This document shows, piece by piece, positions 58,326 through 64,000 of a DNA stretch of 64,000 bases. Numbering within the stretch: the first letter of the stretch is position 1; every line of letters starts with the position of its first letter. A model generated the notes under the pieces. The model saw only the letters and a program-made list of their open reading frames with translations. It did no database searches and had not been told where the DNA came from. The DNA is from Acinetobacter tianfuensis (GTDB lineage: Bacteria; Pseudomonadota; Gammaproteobacteria; Pseudomonadales; Moraxellaceae), in contig NZ_RAXV01000012.1 in assembly GCF_003611465.1 (NCBI RefSeq), positions 17,379-81,378 on the forward strand. The letters run 5' to 3'. The translations under genes were made by a program, and so were the position numbers.

Positions 58326-59047
58326 GAGAGATACCTGTGTTTTTAGTTGTTATCTGCTGCATTTTTTTTAAATATCGTGCAGCAAACTGGCTGATTGCTC
58401 AAAAAACATAACTAAATACAACAGGGCTTCACACATAAAATATGTGAAATCAATTACAAAGAATATGAGAAGCATTTCACACTTATTGTGCTTATCGTGA
58501 TTGTTTGCTAATTAAATCAATTGGCTGAAATGACAGCAAGGCTTGAACTTTATGCCATTAATCACATTATGATTTATTTCATTTACATTTAGAAGAATGA
58601 ACTAAAATTTAAATAACCATCACCTTTTTCAACATTCAACGTTCCGCTTTAATCTTTTACGCCCCATCACTCTAATAAAAATGCCGCATGAGAAAAACCC
58701 AAAGGCTTACCAAGAGGCCTTTTAAATCAAATAAATATCTGCCCAATTTACACAAATCCGATAATAGAAAAATATTTTTGTTGAATAAAACACAACCTTC
58801 AGTATTACTTAGATTGAATGTCAGCACACCATTTTGCTGTTTTGCTGAAATTCATATTGAATCTAAATGAATCGACATATTGCTGTCATCTGCCGCATGC
58901 CCGCCGCCAGCAGCAAAATTAAAAATTATTTTCTCAAATGCAGATAAATATTCTTATGTATTTCGTCCTTCTTATTTTAGTTTTTTTTGATAAATTCAAC
59001 AGCGCTGGAAAGTTAAAATTTTTTAACATCCCTTCTAAAGGCAGGTT
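58326..59047. other. Long intergenic region between the adhesin and fmt
   Basis: About 720 AT-rich bases carry the adhesin upstream control region on the left and the fmt promoter at the right end. A short 60-codon frame at 58688-58870 lacks a ribosome site and any recognisable product. AAAGGC and GCCTTT near 58701-58722 could form a weak hairpin. I see no RNA gene or further coding sequence. Confidence 0.5.
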
Positions 59048-59056
59048 TGATATAAT
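59048..59056 (+). promoter_or_regulatory. Extended -10 promoter for fmt-rsmB
   Basis: TGATATAAT is a perfect extended -10 (TGn plus TATAAT), placing transcription start about 20 bases before the fmt GTG at 59083. No -35 at the usual spacing, as expected for this class. Confidence 0.65.
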
Positions 59057-59082
59057 CGACTTTTTTGCGGCTAGGCTTTTTT

Positions 59083-60045
59083 GTGAAGATCATTTTTGCG
59101 GGTACACCAGAATTTGCAGCAACAGCGCTCGCTGCACTCATTCCTACAGAACATGAAATTGTGGCTGTATATACACAGCCGGATCGCAAAGCAGGCCGCG
59201 GACAGAAACTGACAGCATCTGCAGTAAAGCAGCTTGCTCTAGCGCATCATATTCCGGTCTTTCAGCCGCTGCATTTCAAAGCCTCAACAGATGAAGGTCT
59301 CGCAGCTCAGGCTGAACTGGCAGCGTTAAATGCTGATGTTATGGTGGTTGCAGCCTATGGTTTAATCTTGCCGCAAGCCGTCCTCGATACCCCGAAATAT
59401 GGCTGTCTGAATATCCATGGCTCATTGCTGCCGCGCTGGCGCGGCGCAGCTCCTATTCAGCGGGCAATCAGCACAGGCGATACAGAAACTGGCGTGACCA
59501 TTATGAAAATGGCGGCAGGTTTAGACACGGGCGATATGATGTACAAAACCGTTTGCCCTATTGAAGCAGAGGACACCTCTGCCTCTTTACATGACAAATT
59601 AGCCATTCAGGGCGCAGAAGCAATTGTTCAAGTTCTAAGCTCAGAAGAAACCTTAAAGCATTATTTAGATACGCGTGAAGTGCAGGATGAATCGCAAACG
59701 GTTTATGCGCATAAGCTGTCGAAAGCTGAAGCAAAAATTGACTGGTCACAGGATGCTGTCAGCATTGACCGCAATATCCGCGCATTTAACCCATGGCCAG
59801 TGGCATTTATTCCATTAGATGAAACCAATAACTTACGTGTTTGGGGTTCAGCGCTGTCAAATGAAGATGCGTCAGGAAAACCTGCAGGCACCATTTTAAA
59901 TATTGATAAACAAGGCGTACATGTCGCTTGCGGCGATGCAAAAGCCATTTGCCTGACGAGCCTTCAATGGCCAGGCGGCAAAGCCCTAAATCCAGTACAA
60001 ATTAACCAAACTCAAAAATTAGCAGCAGGAAATATATTCGCATGA
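59083..60045 (+). CDS. fmt: Methionyl-tRNA formyltransferase
   Basis: This 320-residue enzyme formylates initiator Met-tRNA. It starts MKIIFAGTPEFAATALAALI (GTG start, AGG seven bases upstream), and has the formyltransferase signature NIHGSLLPRWRGAAPIQ near residue 108, then the C-terminal tRNA-binding OB domain (TILNIDKQGVHVACGDAKAI). A frame from 59065 would add six residues and is less likely. It overlaps rsmB by 4 bases, as in many bacteria. Confidence 0.96.
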   Translation: MKIIFAGTPEFAATALAALIPTEHEIVAVYTQPDRKAGRGQKLTASAVKQLALAHHIPVFQPLHFKASTDEGLAAQAELAALNADVMVVAAYGLILPQAVLDTPKYGCLNIHGSLLPRWRGAAPIQRAISTGDTETGVTIMKMAAGLDTGDMMYKTVCPIEAEDTSASLHDKLAIQGAEAIVQVLSSEETLKHYLDTREVQDESQTVYAHKLSKAEAKIDWSQDAVSIDRNIRAFNPWPVAFIPLDETNNLRVWGSALSNEDASGKPAGTILNIDKQGVHVACGDAKAICLTSLQWPGGKALNPVQINQTQKLAAGNIFA

Positions 60046-61349
60046 GCCAAATTCAATCGTCATCAAAAAATTTGAATTTGCGCGCGCAAGTTGTAAAAAC
60101 ACTATTGGCTGTACAAAATGGCCAATCTCTCGCTTCAGTACTAAATCAGCATATTAATATCGTATCCGAGCGTGACCGCGGCCTATACCATGAATTGACT
60201 TTAGGCTGCTTGCGTCAATGGCATGGCTTAAAAGCAATTACATTACCGCTTTTAACCAAACCTTTAGACAATGAAGCCTTAGAAAGCTGTTTATATTTAG
60301 GTTTGTATCAGCTGCTCTGCACCCGTATTCCTGCACATGCTGCAATTTCGGAAACAGTGACTGCTGCAAAACAGCTGGGCTTTGAGTCTATGAGCGGTTT
60401 GGTCAATGCTGTGCTTCGACGTGTTTCACGTGAAACAGAAGAATTCGGCTATGCGCTGGATCAGGCGCATGGCTTGCCAAGCTGGCTATTCAAACGCCTT
60501 AAAAAAGACTGGAAAGAGCTGCTTCCTGAAATTTCACATCATTTAAAACAGATTGCACCGCTGACTTTACGCGTCAACATCAATCAAGTCAGCCGTGATG
60601 AATATTTGGAAATTTTAGAAGAAGAAGGTTTTGAAGCCCGTCCTTGCAGTCTGTCAGATGTCGGCATTGTACTCGAGCAAAATGTGCATATTCCAAACCT
60701 GCCAGGCTATGAGGCTGGCGGCTTCTCTGTACAAGATGAACATGCGCAGCTGTGTGCATCATTAGTACCGAACTTGGAAGGTTTAACTGTTGTCGATGCA
60801 TGCGCTGCACCCGGCGGAAAAACTGCGCACATTTTGGAAAAGTACAGCCCTAAAAAACTCTATGCCATTGACCAAGATGCCAAGCGTTTAGTCCGCGTCA
60901 ATGAAAATCTCGAACGCCTGCTTTTAACCGAATATGCTGAAGTGGAAATACTAGCGGCTGATGCAACAGTTTGGACCGCGCCAGAGCTGGTGGATTGCAT
61001 TGTATTAGATGCGCCATGTTCAGCCATTGGTGTCATGCGCCGCCATCCAGATATCCGCTTGCTCCGCCAATCGACAGATATCCCTAAAACAGTCGCTTTG
61101 CAAAAGCAGATTTTAGAAAATATGTGGCAGCAGCTGAAAGTCGGCGGTACGTTGCTTTACATTACCTGTTCAATTTTAAAAGCAGAAAATGAACAGCAGA
61201 TGGTGGACTTCTTTGCTGCAACACCAAATGCCAAAGAAGTGAAAATTGATGCCGATTGGGGCATTGAGCAAATTCACGGCCGTCAGCTCTTGCCGCAAAA
61301 TGGACAAGGTGACGGTTTCTACTACTGCCGAATTGAAAAAATAGCTTAA
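60042..61349 (+). CDS. rsmB: 16S rRNA (cytosine(967)-C(5))-methyltransferase
   Basis: This 435-residue RNA methyltransferase has an N-terminal NusB-like helical domain (residues 1-150). The Rossmann methyltransferase domain follows, with the SAM site DACAAPGGKTAHILEKY near residue 255, and the catalytic cysteines in LDAPCSAIGVMRRHPDI near 325 and LYITCSILKAENEQQM near 380. It methylates C967 of 16S rRNA. ATGA overlap with fmt; a terminator follows. Confidence 0.96.
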   Translation: MSQIQSSSKNLNLRAQVVKTLLAVQNGQSLASVLNQHINIVSERDRGLYHELTLGCLRQWHGLKAITLPLLTKPLDNEALESCLYLGLYQLLCTRIPAHAAISETVTAAKQLGFESMSGLVNAVLRRVSRETEEFGYALDQAHGLPSWLFKRLKKDWKELLPEISHHLKQIAPLTLRVNINQVSRDEYLEILEEEGFEARPCSLSDVGIVLEQNVHIPNLPGYEAGGFSVQDEHAQLCASLVPNLEGLTVVDACAAPGGKTAHILEKYSPKKLYAIDQDAKRLVRVNENLERLLLTEYAEVEILAADATVWTAPELVDCIVLDAPCSAIGVMRRHPDIRLLRQSTDIPKTVALQKQILENMWQQLKVGGTLLYITCSILKAENEQQMVDFFAATPNAKEVKIDADWGIEQIHGRQLLPQNGQGDGFYYCRIEKIA

Positions 61350-61367
61350 GATCAAAATTTAAGGACA

Positions 61368-61397
61368 AAAAAAGACGGCTGATTCGCCGTCTTTTTT
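61368..61397 (+). terminator. Terminator after fmt-rsmB
   Basis: AAAAAAGACGGC (61368-61379) and GCCGTCTTTTTT (61386-61397) form a perfect 12-base stem around a 6-base loop with T tract. Confidence 0.92.
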
Positions 61398-61417
61398 ATT
61401 GTCGAATCATCACCAAA

Positions 61418-61771
61418 TCATTGCATTTTTATACCAAAATACAGTGACTTTTGTTCTTGAGGTAAAAGCGATGAAAATGTCGTTTTAACTTTAGAACCGT
61501 CGTCCTGCACCACTTCAGCGCTGCTGGTCATCGGCAGAACCGTGCCAGATTTCCATGAAATGGTATAAGCTGGGTACATATCATTCACAGCGACATCTGT
61601 CAGCTTTGAATCCCCCATATTAGTTACAGTAATACGTTAAACTAGACAATCTTTGCCGCTTATCGTTACATTATTAATTGAATAGCTAGCAGCTTCTACC
61701 GCAGCAGCATCCATAGCTGCACAACTTGTGCTGTTTAAACTGCGTTTTATGAATTTGCAACTGGTTGGCGC
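61418..61771 (-). pseudogene. Decayed C-terminal fragment of a DUF11-like surface protein
   Basis: On the minus strand one frame reads ...SLNSTSCAAMDAAAVEAASY...VTISGKDCLV, then a TAA at 61639-61637, then RITVTNMGDSKLTDVAVND...LPQEQKSLYFGIKMQ to 61418. The stretch VTNMGDSKLTDVAV is typical of DUF11/Ig-like repeat domains. Another stop lies at 61774-61772. A start-to-stop 66-residue piece (61618-61418) exists but begins inside the domain. This looks like the tail of a larger extracellular protein lost to mutation. The domain call is tentative. Confidence 0.55.
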
Positions 61772-61871
61772 CTAAACTTTAATCAGTAAAGCCAGTTCAG
61801 CTTTTTCCAACAACAAAGAAAAGCTTTGATTGCTGATCATGATATCTGTGCTGTCTAACATATCTATAAAA

Positions 61872-61904
61872 ATAAAAAAGCATCTGAAAATTTCAGATGC
61901 TTTT
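61872..61904 (-). terminator. Terminator of the NSS transporter operon
   Basis: AAAAGCATCTGAAA and TTTCAGATGCTTTT (61876-61889 and 61891-61904) form a long stem whose inner pairs must open for the loop. On the minus strand it is followed by a T tract, 30 bases beyond the small-subunit stop. Confidence 0.88.
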
Positions 61905-61934
61905 GAGTTCTACCAATCAATAATCAATGAAACT

Positions 61935-62045
61935 TTAATCCTCTTCCTCATCCGGATGCTTCACAAGGTGAATAGTAGCCAAGACCAATCCGCCCCAAAG
62001 CAGAACCATAGAAATAATCATCATCATCAATGCAGAGCTATTCAT
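61935..62045 (-). CDS. Methionine/alanine import NSS transporter small subunit (MetS-like, 36 aa)
   Basis: A 36-residue frame starts at the ATG at 62045, one base after the stop of the large transporter gene. It encodes one hydrophobic helix (MMMIISMVLLWGGLVLATIH) followed by an acidic tail (LVKHPDEEED). This size, topology and coupling are those of the small subunit of MetPS-type neurotransmitter:sodium symporter systems. GGGGAGAAC upstream is the ribosome site. Too short for ordinary gene finders, but context is strong. Confidence 0.88.
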   Translation of the reverse strand: MNSSALMMMIISMVLLWGGLVLATIHLVKHPDEEED

Positions 62046-62046
62046 T

Positions 62047-63531
62047 TTAGTTCTCCCCAGATTCTTTATCTTTCATACAGCTCAGTCCAATAGCACCCAA
62101 TACAAATACCGCTATTGTTGCACCGCCCACAATCCATAGAATATCAGCAGAATAGCCGCCATACCCTTCAGCAATAACCGATTTTACAGTCAGCAATAAA
62201 GCAACCAATAATGAAAGCGGGGTAATGACCGTCAATAAAAAGCTCCAACCCGCACCCAATTTAATACTTGAATACTGATTAATATGCTCTTTAAGCTGAG
62301 TCAACAATGGACGGCGGAACCATGACACCAAGATAATCGATAATAAACCGCCGCCAACAATACCAATATTGTTTGCAAAATAATCAATGATATCTACAAA
62401 TGTAATTGCGCTATGAGTCGAGAAAATCAGCGTAGATACAACCGCTGAGCCGCCAGCAACAATCGTTACAGACTTTTTATGCGACCACGCTAACTTGTCT
62501 TGGAATGCTTGAATAGGCACCTGAAGAATACTGACCATTGAAGTAATACCAGCAACCGTTAACGATGCAAAAAACAAGAATCCAAATAAATCGCCGCCCG
62601 ATCCCATGCTCGAAATAATTTTTGGAAATGCAATAAAGGCTAAACCAATACCGCCAGATACAACATCTTGCACACTAGCGCCTGCGCTATGCGCCATAAA
62701 ACCAAGCGCAGCAAATACACCAATACCCGCTAAGATTTCAAATGAAGAGTTTGCCAATGCAACAACTACACCAGAACCCGTTAAATTGGTTTTCTTTTTC
62801 AAATATGAGGCATAGGTCAACATGATGCCGAAGCCCACTGACAATGAAAAGAAAATATGACCGAAGGCCGCTAGCCAAACTTTATAATTGGCCATAGCCC
62901 CCCAATTGGGTGTGAAGAATGCATTTAAGCCATCCGTTGCACCTGGCAAACGTACCGCTTGAATAACCAAAATAGTAAATAAAATAACCAACAGAGGCAT
63001 GAAAATCTTATTCGCCAACTCTACACCGCGGCGCACACCGCCATAGAGGATAAACATGACCACAGCCCACACTACAACTAATCCAGCGAATAGTGTCGGT
63101 ACAAAACCGAGTGTTAAACCTTCACCATTTTGTAAATAAGAAGAAAAGAAGAATGCCTGTGTATCTGCTCCCCACTGCTGTCCAACCGAATAGAACATAT
63201 AGCTGCCAGCCCATGACAACACACTGGCATAATAAATACCAATGATTAACGTCACCATGACTTGCCACCAGCCTAATGATTCCGCATTCATCAGCTTCTT
63301 ATACGCTGTTGGAGGCGCTTTACGGAACTTATGCCCTACAGCATAGTCCAAATACAGCAAAGGCAAACCAGCAGCAAAAATTGCAACCAAATAAGGTACC
63401 AAAAAGGCTCCGCCGCCATTTTCATAGGCCACATACGGAAAGCGCCAAATATTGCCTAAACCCACTGCAGAACCAATCGCCGCAATGATAAATCCTGATC
63501 GCGCAGACCAATTCTCACGATTATCTGACAT
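62047..63531 (-). CDS. Sodium-dependent NSS-family transporter (MetP-like methionine/alanine importer)
   Basis: This 494-residue protein has 11-12 membrane segments and the NSS signature near the N-terminus (GFIIAAIGSAVGLGNIWRFP) including the Gly-rich unwound helix 1, with YENGGGAFLVPYLVAI following. It imports a neutral amino acid with sodium at the inner membrane. The coupled 36-residue gene downstream points to the MetPS group (methionine, alanine). The exact substrate is inferred. Confidence 0.94.
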   Translation of the reverse strand: MSDNRENWSARSGFIIAAIGSAVGLGNIWRFPYVAYENGGGAFLVPYLVAIFAAGLPLLYLDYAVGHKFRKAPPTAYKKLMNAESLGWWQVMVTLIIGIYYASVLSWAGSYMFYSVGQQWGADTQAFFFSSYLQNGEGLTLGFVPTLFAGLVVVWAVVMFILYGGVRRGVELANKIFMPLLVILFTILVIQAVRLPGATDGLNAFFTPNWGAMANYKVWLAAFGHIFFSLSVGFGIMLTYASYLKKKTNLTGSGVVVALANSSFEILAGIGVFAALGFMAHSAGASVQDVVSGGIGLAFIAFPKIISSMGSGGDLFGFLFFASLTVAGITSMVSILQVPIQAFQDKLAWSHKKSVTIVAGGSAVVSTLIFSTHSAITFVDIIDYFANNIGIVGGGLLSIILVSWFRRPLLTQLKEHINQYSSIKLGAGWSFLLTVITPLSLLVALLLTVKSVIAEGYGGYSADILWIVGGATIAVFVLGAIGLSCMKDKESGEN

Positions 63532-64000
63532 AAAACACCTAAATCTTTAGACCCTTTTAAATGCCGCTTGTTATGGTTGTATCGCGAACATAAAAGATGA
63601 TCAAAACTAATTCTTGTTGTTTGATTCAGATGCACACCTTTTGAGCACACATTGCTAAATTACAAACAGACTGACGAGCATGAACTCTTGGTTAAAGCCT
63701 CAAGACAAGACAGTCCTTATATGACCTTAACAATACCGACTTTTTCCAAGAAATTCTGTAGTTTCTGCATCAAACATTCTATTTTTATAATATGTTTTAA
63801 CTGAATGATCATTAAATCAGCTTACTTTTTAATCAAAATATTTTATAAATACTATTCCTTTTTTTAATTTATTATTCAGACTATATCAATCATATCTAAA
63901 ATACTATTTTACAATCTAAATAAAAAATATAAGTAAGCCAATTCCTCTGCAGCTCTATAGTTTTACTGATTCCGTTTTCTATTTTTCTATTTTTTCTCAT
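63532..64000. other. AT-rich upstream region of the NSS transporter
   Basis: About 470 bases without a convincing gene. On the minus strand TTGATC (63604-63599) and TACAAC (63581-63576), 17 bases apart, form a weak promoter candidate about 40 bases before the transporter start. The right 250 bases are very AT-rich; no repeat or RNA gene is evident. Confidence 0.45.

Noticed and set aside
58688..58870. 60-codon frame in the intergenic region before fmt
   Set aside because: No ribosome site, unlikely residue composition, and no coupling to neighbours.

Overview
The window looks like an Acinetobacter chromosome segment; the species cannot be named from sequence alone. The genus call rests on gene order and families: the capsule export block wza-wzb-wzc followed by an FkpA-type peptidyl-prolyl isomerase and divergent from gna; an initiating transferase / acetyltransferase / aminotransferase / dehydratase run typical of Acinetobacter K loci; a YadA-type trimeric autotransporter paired with a TpgA-like protein; and a PglL O-oligosaccharyltransferase beside dnaJ and dapB. 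No rRNA, tRNA, CRISPR array, insertion sequence or prophage was found.

Region 1 (1-20457, all minus strand) is most of a capsule (K) biosynthesis locus, read leftward and running off the left edge. From the promoter end it holds gna and gne2 (UDP-GalNAcA), a first Wzx flippase, two hexapeptide acyltransferases, three GT4 glycosyltransferases, then itr-qhbA-qhbB-gdr (making and loading a diacetamido-trideoxy-hexose such as QuiNAc4NAc), wecB/wecC (UDP-ManNAcA), a second unrelated Wzx, the only Wzy polymerase in view, a glycosyltransferase, a heparinase II/III-like lyase and the start of another glycosyltransferase. Genes left of about 5360 are strikingly AT-rich and look like a separately acquired specificity cassette. 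Region 2 (20458-26314, plus strand) is the export and tyrosine-phosphorylation machinery wza-wzb-wzc and two FKBP-type isomerases, divergent from region 1.

Region 3 (26500-38900) is mostly housekeeping: dienelactone hydrolase, HIT protein, mutY, LytM-like lipoprotein, tag, alcohol dehydrogenase, a MocR regulator, a START-domain protein, dapB, pglL and dnaJ. DnaJ has a convincing sigma-32 promoter. Region 4 (38916-50100) holds an RND efflux pair with a divergent TetR regulator, ppc, a frameshifted uraA and a PAS-GGDEF-EAL protein. Region 5 (50255-64000) holds a chorismate mutase coupled to an unusual cysteine-poor double DsbA-like protein, ilvD, the tpgA/autotransporter adhesin pair, fmt-rsmB, a decayed surface-protein fragment, and an NSS-family amino-acid importer with its 36-residue small subunit.

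The glycan genes form one logical system. Region 1 builds lipid-linked oligosaccharide units, Wzx/Wzy and Wza-Wzb-Wzc turn them into capsule, and PglL may transfer the same unit to proteins. The least ordinary points are the two-flippase mosaic K locus with a lyase, the double DsbA-like/chorismate mutase pair, the broken uracil permease, and the autotransporter whose C-terminus lacks the usual aromatic residue. I found no clear new defence or mobile system.
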